Of a stretch of DNA of 64,000 bases, positions 18,366 to 27,444 are shown one piece after another. The position numbers and the translations under genes were made by a program. A model generated the notes under the pieces. That model was not told the origin of the DNA. It was given only the letters and a program-made list of their open reading frames with translations, and did no database searches. This DNA comes from Coprococcus comes ATCC 27758 (GTDB lineage Bacteria > Bacillota > Clostridia > Lachnospirales > Lachnospiraceae). Where the stretch lies: positions 1,302,001 to 1,366,000 of the forward strand of contig NZ_CP102277.1 of NCBI RefSeq assembly GCF_025149785.1. Reading direction: 5' to 3'. Numbering within the stretch: position 1 is the stretch's first letter; each line of letters opens with the position of its first letter.

Positions 18366-19808
18366 ATGCAAAAATCATTAACTAAAAATTCAATATATAA
18401 CGTAATTTATACGATAGCTAATATCCTGTTTCCTTTTGCTACATCTATTTATGTCTCAAGGATTCTTCTGCCGGCCGGCGTTGGTAAAGTGGCTTCTGCA
18501 CAGAATATTGTTTCCTATTTTGTGACACTTGCAGCACTTGGATTGCCATCCTATGGAGTACGAGAGTTTGCAAAAGTTAGAGAAAAAAAACATGAAAGAA
18601 ACAAATTGTTCACCGAGCTTCTACTTGTGAATATTATATCGACAACTTTGGCAGTTGTTGGATTCATTGGTCTAGTTGTTGCTAATGAGGGTTTTAATGG
18701 ACAATGGACACTTTATGTAGCCTGTGGTCTTTCTATTGTCTTTAATTATCTTAACATTGACTGGATGTATCAGGGCCTGGAAGAATATGGATATATTACA
18801 GGGCGAAGCTTACTTATTAAAGGCCTCTCTCTTTTGGCATTATTTTTATTTGTGAAAACAAGGGAAGATTATGTAATATATGCGCTTATATCTAGTTTGG
18901 CCACAGGCGGAAATTATGTTTTTAATGTTCTGAACGCAAGAAAATATGTCGCACTTGATTTCTCTAGAATCGAGTTAAAACGCCATATGAAACCTGTTAT
19001 CTTGATTGCGTGTATTATATTCTTATCGAGTATTTACAATAAAATTGATGTGACAATGCTTAACATCTTGGCGACGGATGAATCTGTTGGATACTACACA
19101 TACGCACAGAAGACAATTATAATGGTTTTGACTATGGCGAATGCTATTACTGCTGCATTGCTACCAAGGCTTAGCTATTACTATGACAATGACAGACAAG
19201 GATTTTATAAATTATTAGATAAAGGTTTTCAAGTCCTATGTTTTATGACTTTTCCGATGACAGTAGGAATGGCGCTTGTTGCTCCGCAAGCAGTTGAGTT
19301 CTTATACGGCGAGGCCTTTGAACCCGCTGTTTTAACAATACGCTTGATGTGTCCTCTGATTCTGATCAAAGGCTTTGGAGATTTGTTCTGTTACCAGCTT
19401 GTTTATAGTACAAAGAGTGAAAAGATTATTTTGCCTGCTTCAGCATCTGCATCTGTGATAAATATTATAACGAATGCAGCTTTAATTCCTACACTTCTTC
19501 AAAATGGTGCTGTAATAGCTTCTGTATTTAGTGAACTGGTCACAAATGCTGTTCAATTCATCTATATGAAGAAAAAGGTGAAATTTACCATTAATATGAA
19601 AGCATTGACGAAGGGGCTTATTAGTACAGCAGTGATGACATTGAGTGTCTACATCATTATGCAGTTTAAATTGCCAAATACTATTGGGCTTATATTAGAG
19701 ATTTTATGTGGTGTTATCGCATACACAGCAGTAAACTTAGTTATGAAGAATACCTTGATATTCGAGATTGTGAATAAAGTGAAAGGGAAAATCTCACATA
19801 AGGCCTAA
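18366..19808 (+). CDS. Oligosaccharide flippase (Wzx-like)
   Basis: A 480-residue protein with about twelve to fourteen hydrophobic segments and the polysaccharide-biosynthesis (MOP exporter) signature near the N-terminus: NVIYTIANILFPFATSIYVSRILLP is its beginning, followed by GVGKVASAQNIVSYF. It moves the undecaprenyl-linked repeat unit to the outer face. Together with the initiating transferase at 3799 and the polymerase-like gene at 14463 it defines a Wzx/Wzy-dependent pathway. GGAAGGAG lies upstream, though with a rather long spacing to ATG 18366. Confidence 0.9.
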   Translation: MQKSLTKNSIYNVIYTIANILFPFATSIYVSRILLPAGVGKVASAQNIVSYFVTLAALGLPSYGVREFAKVREKKHERNKLFTELLLVNIISTTLAVVGFIGLVVANEGFNGQWTLYVACGLSIVFNYLNIDWMYQGLEEYGYITGRSLLIKGLSLLALFLFVKTREDYVIYALISSLATGGNYVFNVLNARKYVALDFSRIELKRHMKPVILIACIIFLSSIYNKIDVTMLNILATDESVGYYTYAQKTIIMVLTMANAITAALLPRLSYYYDNDRQGFYKLLDKGFQVLCFMTFPMTVGMALVAPQAVEFLYGEAFEPAVLTIRLMCPLILIKGFGDLFCYQLVYSTKSEKIILPASASASVINIITNAALIPTLLQNGAVIASVFSELVTNAVQFIYMKKKVKFTINMKALTKGLISTAVMTLSVYIIMQFKLPNTIGLILEILCGVIAYTAVNLVMKNTLIFEIVNKVKGKISHKA

Positions 19809-19824
19809 ATATGAAGAAAGTGGG

Positions 19825-20861
19825 ATGATGGATGAAGTGCAACGCAATAAAGATTACAAACTGATAGATTTGATAAAATTTTTGTGTGCATATCTTGTAA
19901 TTGGGATACACACGAGACCACTTCAAGCTGTTAGTGTTCTCTTAGACAAAGTTGTGTACTATAATATATCAAACTATGCAGTACCGTTCTTTTATGCATG
20001 TACTGGATATTTCTTGATTGTTAAACAACCGGAAAAAGATTTGTATATAAAACTTGGCTACCGCATAAAAAAGATTTTTAATATTTATATCATATGGTCT
20101 ATCGTATATTTGCCATTGACAGTTTATGGATGGTTTATTGAAGGAAATAAAACAGTAGAATATGCAGCTCTTTGTATTCGGAATTATATCCTCGTGGGAG
20201 ATAATTTTTATTCATGGGCGCTATGGTATCTCAATGGTTTAATCTTCGCCTTGATTCTTATAGATATTTTATCAAAAAGAATTTCAATAGAAAAGATTGT
20301 AGGTTTTGGATCAGTGGCATATCTTGTTGGTATAGTTCTTACCGCTTTTGGGGGGCATCAAGACAAGCTACCGGCATTATTAGCATTTCCAGTTAATATT
20401 TATTTCTCAATCTTTGCGACGACAAGAAATGGTTTCTTTCAATCGTTAGTATTTGTTTCTTTAGGTATGTATATTGCTGACATTGAGAAGTCAGGTGAGT
20501 TGACAAAAATTCTTCACAAGGGAAAGATTGCACTATTTGCTTATCTAATAAAAATTCCTATAAGCCTTATCGGGGGGGGCAGTACCTCAGCCAGATGCTT
20601 GACCTTCCAATCTTTTTCGTGTTATTCTGCCTGATTATATATAAATGTCCAATGATGGAACTTCATGGAGATTTTTATAAGAAACTGAGAAACTTAAGTG
20701 GAACAATATATTTTGTCCATATGTATTTTGTGGCATTGTGTGCGCTTGTTTTGTATAAGGAAGATTACCATAATTTCGTATCCTTCTTTATTTGCGTAGG
20801 AAGTGCGACTTTAATTGCTATACTATTCAATTACATTAGGGAAAGGAAAAGATGCAAGTAG
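19825..20861 (+). pseudogene. Acyltransferase family 3 gene, frameshifted in a poly-G tract (probable phase-variable OFF state)
   Basis: A membrane O-acyltransferase split by a frame change. The first part (19825-20634) shows KLIDLIKFLCAYLVIGIHT, VPFFYACTGYFLIVK and SWALWYLNGLIFALIL. The second (to TAG 20859-20861) starts in another frame right after a G8 run at 20572-20579 and contains LSGTIYFVHMYFVALCA, the normal C-terminal motif. Nine G would join them as I-G-G-G-Q, the same junction as in the gene at 8902, giving about 345 residues. Apart from the tract no lesion is seen. A second G6 run lies near 20350. The stop overlaps the next start by 10 bases. Confidence 0.82.
20572..20579 (+). repeat. 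G8 homopolymer inside acyltransferase gene (OFF frame)
   Basis: Eight G; nine would read GGG GGG GGG CAG TAC and continue into the downstream acyltransferase frame. Candidate phase-variation tract. Confidence 0.88.
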
Positions 20862-22324
20862 TAGCTGATGACGTTTTTTATAGTATATATCAATATTTAG
20901 GATTCGGGCTGATTTTCGCAGTAATATGCATGATCGCCTTGCCCGAAGTAGAACATAAAGGATTAAAGAAGTGCCTTATTCATCAGTGGCATATGCTTAG
21001 AACGGATAAGATCACTCGATATAAATTTGCATTCTTTACCATCCTGTTTATGGTGCTGTCTAGAACTTTGATTTGTCGCAGTATATGGCAATGTCCGTGG
21101 GAAAATATAATTGGGGAATGGGGAGTTTTCACTTCAGATGGCACCCTAAATACGGAAGGGATGCTTAATGTTCTTCTGTTTGTCCCACTTGCTTATTTTG
21201 GAGTGCTTGGTTTTTTTCAACAAGATGGATTGGACAAGGAAATCTTGTTTAATATTGTAAAGACTTCCTTTGGTTTTTCATGTTTAATTGAAATATGTCA
21301 GCTTTTTTTAAGAGTAGGAACATTTCAGTTATCGGATATTTTCCAAAATACGCTTGGTGGCTTTATAGGTGTAGCTGTTTGGGCTATGCAACAAAAAATA
21401 ATGAAAAGAGGAAGAAAAAATATGAACACAACATTACTTATTATGGCAGCTGGTATCGGCAGCCGATTTGGAACGGGTATTAAGCAACTGGAACCGGTGG
21501 ATGCTTCTAATCACATCATCATGGACTATTCCATCCATGATGCAATCGAAGCAGGCTTCAATCATGTGGTATTTATCATCCGTAAGGATATCGAGAAGGA
21601 GTTCAAAGAGGTCATTGGTGGTCGCATTGCCTCCATTTGCTCCTCTCACAACGTAACTGTAGACTACGCTTTCCAGGATATCAACGACATTCCGGGAACT
21701 CTGCCGGAAGGACGTACAAAGCCTTGGGGGACGGGGCAGGCAGTCCTTGCAGCAAAGGATGTCATCAAGACCCCGTTCATTGTCATAAATGCAGATGATT
21801 ACTATGGAAAGGAAGGCTTCAAAGCCGTCCATGAGTATTTGGTGAATGGTGGCAAGTCTTGCATGGCAGGCTTTGTGCTGAAAAACACACTGTCCGATAA
21901 CGGCGGCGTGACTCGTGGTATCTGCAAAATGGACGAGCAGAACAATCTGACTGAGGTTGTTGAGACTAAGAACATTGTAAAGACGGCAACCGGAGCAGAA
22001 GCAGACGGCGTAGTGGTTGATGTGAATTCTCTGGTTTCCATGAATATGTGGGGCTTGACTTCTGATTTCTTGGATGTGCTGGAGGAGGGCTTCCAGGAAT
22101 TCTTCGAGAAAGAAGTACCTAGCAATCCTCTGAAAGCAGAGTATCTGATTCCTATCTTCATTGGTGAACTGCTGGAGCAGGGAAAGATGTCTGTCAAAGT
22201 ATTGAAAACAAACGATACCTGGTACGGCATGACCTATCACGAGGATGTAGCAGCAGTAAAGGATAGCTTTAAAAAGATGCTGGAGAACGGTGTGTACAAG
22301 GCTGACCTGTTCAGTGATCTATGA
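20852..22324 (+). CDS. VanZ-like membrane domain fused in frame to a sugar-phosphate nucleotidyltransferase
   Basis: A 490-residue frame with two parts. Residues 1-190 form a VanZ-like membrane protein (LVELI-type segment, then LRVGTFQLSDIFQNTLGGFIG). Residues from about 191 are an NTP_transferase: LLIMAAGIGSRFGTGIKQLE, NADDYYGKEGF and WGTGQAVLAAKD. ATG 21422 starts the second part, with AGAGG at 21407-21411, so separate translation is possible. The nucleotidyltransferase part is nearly the same protein as the one encoded at 25900, where it is separate and a VanZ gene follows instead of preceding. A lost stop codon or a recombination event probably created the fusion. The nucleotidyltransferase would activate a sugar (or similar) phosphate for the locus. 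Confidence 0.8.
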   Translation: MQVVADDVFYSIYQYLGFGLIFAVICMIALPEVEHKGLKKCLIHQWHMLRTDKITRYKFAFFTILFMVLSRTLICRSIWQCPWENIIGEWGVFTSDGTLNTEGMLNVLLFVPLAYFGVLGFFQQDGLDKEILFNIVKTSFGFSCLIEICQLFLRVGTFQLSDIFQNTLGGFIGVAVWAMQQKIMKRGRKNMNTTLLIMAAGIGSRFGTGIKQLEPVDASNHIIMDYSIHDAIEAGFNHVVFIIRKDIEKEFKEVIGGRIASICSSHNVTVDYAFQDINDIPGTLPEGRTKPWGTGQAVLAAKDVIKTPFIVINADDYYGKEGFKAVHEYLVNGGKSCMAGFVLKNTLSDNGGVTRGICKMDEQNNLTEVVETKNIVKTATGAEADGVVVDVNSLVSMNMWGLTSDFLDVLEEGFQEFFEKEVPSNPLKAEYLIPIFIGELLEQGKMSVKVLKTNDTWYGMTYHEDVAAVKDSFKKMLENGVYKADLFSDL

Positions 22325-22330
22325 TTTACT

Positions 22331-22481
22331 GGGAGCGTAAGCTCCCTACGCTCCGGCAGATATTCTGGCGTTCTGAAGGACATAAAAAAACTGGAGCTGA
22401 AAGATATGAAGTTTAGAATTACGCTGAAAGCATGGCTACGCCAACCAGGTATGCTGCCTCTATGTGGCGGATGGTAGGCAA
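22331..22481 (+). repeat. Structured repeat element, copy A (downstream of nucleotidyltransferase 1)
   Basis: A 212-base gap between genes. It holds a perfect hairpin GGGAGC-GTAA-GCTCCC (22331-22346) and, further on, a segment CCTCTATGTGGCGG followed by GGTAGGCAAC ending at 22481. A shorter related element occurs at 27445-27510 with the same order of hairpin and CCTCTTTGTGG/AGGCAAC segment. It may be a structured RNA or a recombination module; no known family recognised. Confidence 0.5.
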
Positions 22482-22536
22482 CAAAAAGCATACAGCTTTT
22501 TGTTGGTTCGCTTTTTAAATAGGGAAATAAATTTAT

Positions 22537-23922
22537 ATGGCTAAATATTTTGGAACAGATGGCTTCCGTGGTGAAGCTGGTATTACATTAACAGCAGACC
22601 ATGCCTACAAAGTAGGTCGTTTTCTGGGCTGGTATTATAATGTGTTGCGTGAGCGCAATGGTGACACTGATCCTGCTCGTATCGTCATTGGTAAGGATAC
22701 TCGTCGCAGCTCCTATATGTTTGAATATAGTCTGGTGGCTGGTCTGACGGCTTCCGGTGCAGATGCTTATCTGCTCCACGTTACTACCACGCCGTCTGTA
22801 GCTTACATCGCTCGTGTGGATGACTTTGACTGCGGTATCATGATTTCTGCCAGCCATAATCCGTATTACGATAACGGCATTAAGCTGATCGACTGCTACG
22901 GTGAAAAAATGCCCGAGGAGATCCTGCTGTTGGTGGAGGACTATATTGACGGCAAGCTCCATGTATTTGACAAGGACTGGCCGGAGCTGCCTTTCGCTCA
23001 TCGTGAGCATATCGGCTGCACTGTGGATTATGTGGCCGGACGCAACCGTTACATGGGTTATCTGATCTCTCTGGGTATCTATTCCTTCAAAGGTGTCAAG
23101 GTTGGTCTGGATTGCGCCAATGGTTCCAGCTGGAATATCGCTAAGAGCGTTTTCGATGCTTTGGGTGCTGACACCTACGTCATCAATAATAAGCCGAATG
23201 GCACGAACATCAACAACAACGCAGGTTCTACCCACATTGAGGGTCTTCAGAAGTTTGTTGTGGAGAAGGGCTTGGATGTTGGCTTTGCCTACGATGGTGA
23301 TGCTGACCGCTGCCTGTGTGTGGACGAGAAGGGCAATGTTATCACTGGCGATCACATCCTGTACATCTACGGCTGCTATATGAAAGATCGTGGTAAGCTG
23401 TTAAATAATACAGTCGTTACCACAGTTATGTCCAACTTTGGTCTCTACAAGGCTTTTGATGAGCAGGGTATCGGCTACGCTAAGACTGCTGTGGATGACA
23501 AGTATGTTTACGAGTATATGGCAAAGAACGGTTGCCGTATTGGTGGTGAGCAGAGCGGCCATATCATCTTCTCCAAGTACGCAAGCACTGGTGACGGTAT
23601 TCTGACCAGCTTGAAGATGATGGAAGTCATGCTGGCTAAGAAGAAGCCGATGAGTGAACTGGCAGCACCGCTGAAGATCTATCCGCAGGTGCTGGAAAAT
23701 GTCCGCGTGATCGATAAGAAGGCTGCACAGAATGATCCTGCCGTGCAGGAAGCCGTGTCTAAGGTTGCTGAGGCTCTGGGCGATACCGGCCGTATTCTGG
23801 TGCGTGAGTCAGGCATTGAGCTGGTGGTTCGCGTGATGGTAGAAGCCCCTGACCATGATACCTGCCAGAAGTATGTTGATGAAGTGGTCAATGTGATCTG
23901 CGAAAAGGGATATAAGGCATAA
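22537..23922 (+). CDS. glmM: Phosphohexomutase, phosphoglucosamine mutase-like
   Basis: A 461-residue alpha-D-phosphohexomutase. The N-terminus KYFGTDGFRGEAG is GlmM-like. The catalytic serine loop is GIMISASHNPYYDNGIKL (phospho-Ser in SASHNP), the metal loop is AYDGDADRCLC, and the sugar-binding loop is GGEQSGHIIF. Together with glmS directly downstream it would give glucosamine-1-phosphate for a UDP-amino sugar, so GlmM is the preferred assignment, though a phosphomannomutase-like specificity cannot be ruled out. Codon use is GC-richer than the glycosyltransferase genes. A terminator follows. Confidence 0.83.
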   Translation: MAKYFGTDGFRGEAGITLTADHAYKVGRFLGWYYNVLRERNGDTDPARIVIGKDTRRSSYMFEYSLVAGLTASGADAYLLHVTTTPSVAYIARVDDFDCGIMISASHNPYYDNGIKLIDCYGEKMPEEILLLVEDYIDGKLHVFDKDWPELPFAHREHIGCTVDYVAGRNRYMGYLISLGIYSFKGVKVGLDCANGSSWNIAKSVFDALGADTYVINNKPNGTNINNNAGSTHIEGLQKFVVEKGLDVGFAYDGDADRCLCVDEKGNVITGDHILYIYGCYMKDRGKLLNNTVVTTVMSNFGLYKAFDEQGIGYAKTAVDDKYVYEYMAKNGCRIGGEQSGHIIFSKYASTGDGILTSLKMMEVMLAKKKPMSELAAPLKIYPQVLENVRVIDKKAAQNDPAVQEAVSKVAEALGDTGRILVRESGIELVVRVMVEAPDHDTCQKYVDEVVNVICEKGYKA

Positions 23923-23930
23923 AGTCAATG

Positions 23931-23961
23931 ACGACTCTGGCAATTATCCGGAGTCGTTTTG
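23931..23961 (+). terminator. Rho-independent terminator after glmM-like gene
   Basis: ACGACTC at 23931-23937 pairs with GAGTCGT at 23951-23957, extended by a GG/CC pair, followed by TTTTGC. Confidence 0.85.
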
Positions 23962-24008
23962 CATAAAAGGGAAAGTATAATAGATAAAATAACGGGAGGG
24001 ATAAAACT

Positions 24009-25877
24009 ATGTGTGGAATCGTTGGTTTTACAGGAAATCGACAAGCAGCACCGATCCTGCTGGATGGTCTGTCAAAACTAGAATATAGAGGATATGACTC
24101 GGCCGGATTGGCTGTCCGTGACGGAGAAAATCTGGCACAGGTCGTGAAAGCGAAGGGACGCCTGTCCAATCTGATCGAGAAAACAGATGGCGGCAAGGCA
24201 TTGAAAGGAACCTGTGGTATCGGTCATACTCGTTGGGCAACTCACGGTGAGCCGAGCCAGACTAATGCACATCCGCATGTTTCAGGCAACTGCACCCGTT
24301 CTGGTTCAGGCACAGTGGAGTCTGAGGTCGTTGGCGTACATAACGGCATCATTGAGAACTATACCGAACTGAAAGAAAAGCTGCTGAAGCACGGTTATAC
24401 ATTCTATAGTCAGACGGATACGGAAGTGGTCATCAAGCTGGTGGACTACTATTATAAGAAGTATAATCTCGGCCCTATCGATGCCATCGCTAAGACGATG
24501 GTGCGTGTCCGTGGTTCCTACGCTCTTGAGCTGATGTTCCGGGATTATCCGGGTGAGATTTGGGTGGCGCGTAAGGACAGCCCGATGATTATCGGCATTG
24601 CAGATGGTGAGACCTATGTGGCTTCGGATGTTCCGGCAATTCTGAAATACACTCGCAATGTATATTATATTGGTAACCTTGAGTTTGCAAAACTTGTTCC
24701 AGGCGAGGCTCATTTTTATAATCTCGATGGTGATGAGATCGAGAAGCAGACCACTGAAATCAAGTGGGATGCCGAGGCTGCCGAAAAAGGCGGCTTTGAG
24801 CATTTCATGATGAAAGAAATCCATGAGCAGCCGAAAGCTGTTCAGGATACCCTTAACTCTGTGATCAAGAACGGCGCCATCGACCTGTCCAGTGTGGAAA
24901 TCACTGAGGATGAGATCAAAAACTTCGAGCAGATCTATATCGTTGCCTGTGGCTCTGCATGGCATGTGGGCATGGCTGCTCAGTATGTGCTGGAAGATAT
25001 AGCGGATATCCCAGTGCGTGTGGAACTCGCATCTGAGTTCCGTTATCGGAAGATGCCGCTCAATCAGAAAGCACTGGTAATCGTTGTCAGCCAGTCTGGC
25101 GAGACAGCAGATACATTGGCTGCACTGCGACTTGCAAAAGAAAAAGGCATAACCACAATGGCAATCGTCAATGTGGTAGGCAGCAGTATTGCCCGTGAAG
25201 CGGACAAAGTGTTCTACACCCTTGCCGGTCCAGAAATCTCTGTTGCAACGACCAAGGCATACAGTGCACAGCTGGCAGCTATGTACTGTCTGGCGGTTCA
25301 GTTTGCGAAGGTTAGAGAAAAAATCACTGAAGAACAGTACGGTTACTATATTTCTGAACTGTTGACTCTCCCGGAGAAGATGCAGAAAACTTTGGAAGAT
25401 AAAGAGCGCATTCAGTGGTTTGCAGCAAAGTATGCCAATGCACACGATGTGTTCTTTGTAGGCCGTGGCATTGATTATGCGGTCAGCTTGGAAGGCAGTC
25501 TGAAACTGAAAGAAATCAGCTACATTCACTCTGAAGCATACGCAGCGGGTGAACTGAAGCACGGAACCATCAGCTTGATCGAGCAGGGAACACTGGTTAT
25601 TGGTGTGCTGACCCAGAGCAAGCTGTATGAGAAAACGGTAAGCAATATGTTGGAATGCAAGAGCCGTGGAGCTTACTTGATGGGTCTGACGACTTATGGA
25701 AACTACGAAATCGAAGATCAGGTGAACTTCACAGTTTATGTTCCAAAGGTGGACGAGCACTTTGTTGGTAGCCTGGCAGTGATTCCGTTGCAGCTACTCG
25801 GCTACTATGTGTCTGTAGCCAAGGGCCTGGATGTGGATAAGCCAAGAAATCTGGCGAAGAGTGTGACAGTAGAATAA
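24009..25877 (+). CDS. glmS: Glutamine--fructose-6-phosphate aminotransferase (isomerizing)
   Basis: A 622-residue full-length GlmS. Residue 2 is the nucleophilic Cys of the class II glutaminase (MCGIVGFTG), followed by YRGYDSAGLAV and HTRWATHGEPSQTNAHPH. Two SIS domains follow (IVVSQSGETADTLAALR and the second around FFVGRGIDYAVSLEGSLKLKE is its beginning). The C-terminus ends KPRNLAKSVTVE. It makes glucosamine-6-phosphate from fructose-6-phosphate and glutamine. A strong RBS (GGGAGGG, 23994-24000) and a -10-like TATAAT near 23977 precede it. Lying inside the polysaccharide locus, it is probably an extra copy that supplies capsule amino sugar; the genome may have another. Confidence 0.95.
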   Translation: MCGIVGFTGNRQAAPILLDGLSKLEYRGYDSAGLAVRDGENLAQVVKAKGRLSNLIEKTDGGKALKGTCGIGHTRWATHGEPSQTNAHPHVSGNCTRSGSGTVESEVVGVHNGIIENYTELKEKLLKHGYTFYSQTDTEVVIKLVDYYYKKYNLGPIDAIAKTMVRVRGSYALELMFRDYPGEIWVARKDSPMIIGIADGETYVASDVPAILKYTRNVYYIGNLEFAKLVPGEAHFYNLDGDEIEKQTTEIKWDAEAAEKGGFEHFMMKEIHEQPKAVQDTLNSVIKNGAIDLSSVEITEDEIKNFEQIYIVACGSAWHVGMAAQYVLEDIADIPVRVELASEFRYRKMPLNQKALVIVVSQSGETADTLAALRLAKEKGITTMAIVNVVGSSIAREADKVFYTLAGPEISVATTKAYSAQLAAMYCLAVQFAKVREKITEEQYGYYISELLTLPEKMQKTLEDKERIQWFAAKYANAHDVFFVGRGIDYAVSLEGSLKLKEISYIHSEAYAAGELKHGTISLIEQGTLVIGVLTQSKLYEKTVSNMLECKSRGAYLMGLTTYGNYEIEDQVNFTVYVPKVDEHFVGSLAVIPLQLLGYYVSVAKGLDVDKPRNLAKSVTVE

Positions 25878-25899
25878 AAGTTAGAAAGAGGAAGACGTT

Positions 25900-26802
25900 A
25901 TGAAAACAACATTACTTATTATGGCAGCCGGTATCGGTAGCCGTTTTGGAACAGGAATCAAACAGTTGGAGCCAGTGGATGATGCTGGACATATCATCAT
26001 GGATTACTCGATCCATGATGCGATCGAGGCTGGTTTCAATCATGTAGTATTTATCATCCGTAAGGATATCGAGAAGGAATTCAAAGAGGTCATCGGTGAT
26101 CGCATTGCCTCCATTTGCTCTTCTCATAATGTAACTGTTGACTATGCTTTCCAAGATATCAATGATATCCCGGGAACTCTGCCAGAAGGCCGGACAAAGC
26201 CGTGGGGAACCGGTCAGGCCGTCCTTGCAGCGAAGAAGGTCATCAAGACTCCTTTTATTGTAATCAATGCAGATGATTACTATGGCAAGGAAGGCTTCAA
26301 GGCTGTTCATGAGTATCTGGTGAATGGCGGCAAGTCCTGCATGGCTGGCTTTGTGCTGAAGAACACGCTGTCCGATAACGGTGGTGTGACTCGTGGTATC
26401 TGCAAGATGGATGAGAATGGAAACTTGACTGAGGTTGTGGAAACCAAGAACATCGTCAAGACTGCAGATGGAGCAGAGGCAGACGGTGTGGTTGTTGATG
26501 TGAATTCTCTGGTATCCATGAATATGTGGGGTCTGACTCCAGATTTTCTGGATGTACTGGAGGAAGGCTTCAAAGAGTTCTTTGAGAAAGAAGTCCCGGG
26601 CAATCCTCTGAAAGCAGAGTATCTGATTCCCATCTTTATCGGTGAATTGTTGGAGCAGGGCAAGATGTCTGTGAAGGTTCTGAAAACCAATGATACATGG
26701 TATGGTATGACCTACCATGAAGATGTCGCAGCAGTAAAGGGCAGTTTCAAGGAGATGCTGGAGAACGGCGTGTACAAGGCTGACCTGTTCAGTGATCTGT
26801 AA
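25900..26802 (+). CDS. Sugar-phosphate nucleotidyltransferase (NTP_transferase family)
   Basis: A 300-residue Rossmann-type nucleotidyltransferase. LLIMAAGIGSRFGTGIKQLE holds the glycine-rich pyrophosphorylase signature; NADDYYGKEGF binds metal. It catalyses NTP + sugar-1-phosphate (or a related phosphoester) to the activated donor. It differs from the copy fused to VanZ (21422-22324) at only a small number of residues, but the DNA differs at many third positions, so the copies diverged some time ago or came from different sources. Next to glmS/glmM, an amino-sugar-1-phosphate substrate is likely but unproven. Confidence 0.85.
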   Translation: MKTTLLIMAAGIGSRFGTGIKQLEPVDDAGHIIMDYSIHDAIEAGFNHVVFIIRKDIEKEFKEVIGDRIASICSSHNVTVDYAFQDINDIPGTLPEGRTKPWGTGQAVLAAKKVIKTPFIVINADDYYGKEGFKAVHEYLVNGGKSCMAGFVLKNTLSDNGGVTRGICKMDENGNLTEVVETKNIVKTADGAEADGVVVDVNSLVSMNMWGLTPDFLDVLEEGFKEFFEKEVPGNPLKAEYLIPIFIGELLEQGKMSVKVLKTNDTWYGMTYHEDVAAVKGSFKEMLENGVYKADLFSDL

Positions 26803-26808
26803 ACAGCG

Positions 26809-27420
26809 ATGAAAGAAACGATTGATTTACTCGGAAAGATCATCACAAACATCCTGACTGCTCTCTATGAGCCATTTGGATTTTCACTCCTGCTTTCCTT
26901 CCTTGCCATGTTTTTCTACCTGTATGCGTATGAACCTTCCGCAGCAGGTAAAGGATGGAAGAGTGCCATAGTGACATGGTATCAGAAATTCAAAGAGAGT
27001 GTATTCTTTCGGAAGCTGTTTCTATTGGCGTTCGTGACTTCACTTATTCTATTCCGAACTCTGTTAAATCGCGATTTGTGGATGAATCCATTATCCAAAG
27101 TCATGGGCGGTTGGGGCATCTGGGAGACTGTGAACGGCGAACAGAAGTTGACCACCGAGTGTATCGAGAACGTAATCATGATGATGCCATTCTCAGCAGT
27201 AGTGATGTGGTCATTCGAAGAAATGATAGGAAACGGCTGGAAGAAGATACTGTGGTATAGCGGGAAGATAGCAGTTATCTTTTCTGTAAGTATTGAGACG
27301 CTACAATTATTGCTTCGCTTGGGTACATTCCAGCTATCAGACATCTTCTATAACACAGTCGGCGGAGTGCTAGGCGGCGTGTGTTACTGTGGAATCATGA
27401 AGGTAAGAAAGCGTCTGTAA
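26809..27420 (+). CDS. VanZ-like family membrane protein
   Basis: A 203-residue membrane protein with four or five hydrophobic segments. The VanZ signature near the C-terminus reads LRLGTFQLSDIFYNTVGG, and ENVIMMMPFSAV marks the first conserved block. VanZ proteins alter envelope properties such as teicoplanin tolerance; here the link to a nucleotidyltransferase suggests a role in surface glycan handling. It starts 7 bases after the nucleotidyltransferase stop and is homologous to the N-terminal part of the fused gene at 20852. Confidence 0.8.
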   Translation: MKETIDLLGKIITNILTALYEPFGFSLLLSFLAMFFYLYAYEPSAAGKGWKSAIVTWYQKFKESVFFRKLFLLAFVTSLILFRTLLNRDLWMNPLSKVMGGWGIWETVNGEQKLTTECIENVIMMMPFSAVVMWSFEEMIGNGWKKILWYSGKIAVIFSVSIETLQLLLRLGTFQLSDIFYNTVGGVLGGVCYCGIMKVRKRL

Positions 27421-27444
27421 AACTGAATGAAATTGTGATATGCA

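Noticed and set aside
20345-20350. G6 run as a further phase-variation tract
   Set aside because: Six G is short for frequent slippage and the frame is intact there; noted only as a secondary site in the same gene.
24306-25760. 484-codon open frame on the minus strand opposite glmS
   Set aside because: It is a shadow of the glmS reading frame; no RBS, no protein-like motif, and the plus-strand gene is certain. The same holds for the long minus frames opposite the radical SAM gene (7670-8845) and the two nucleotidyltransferases.
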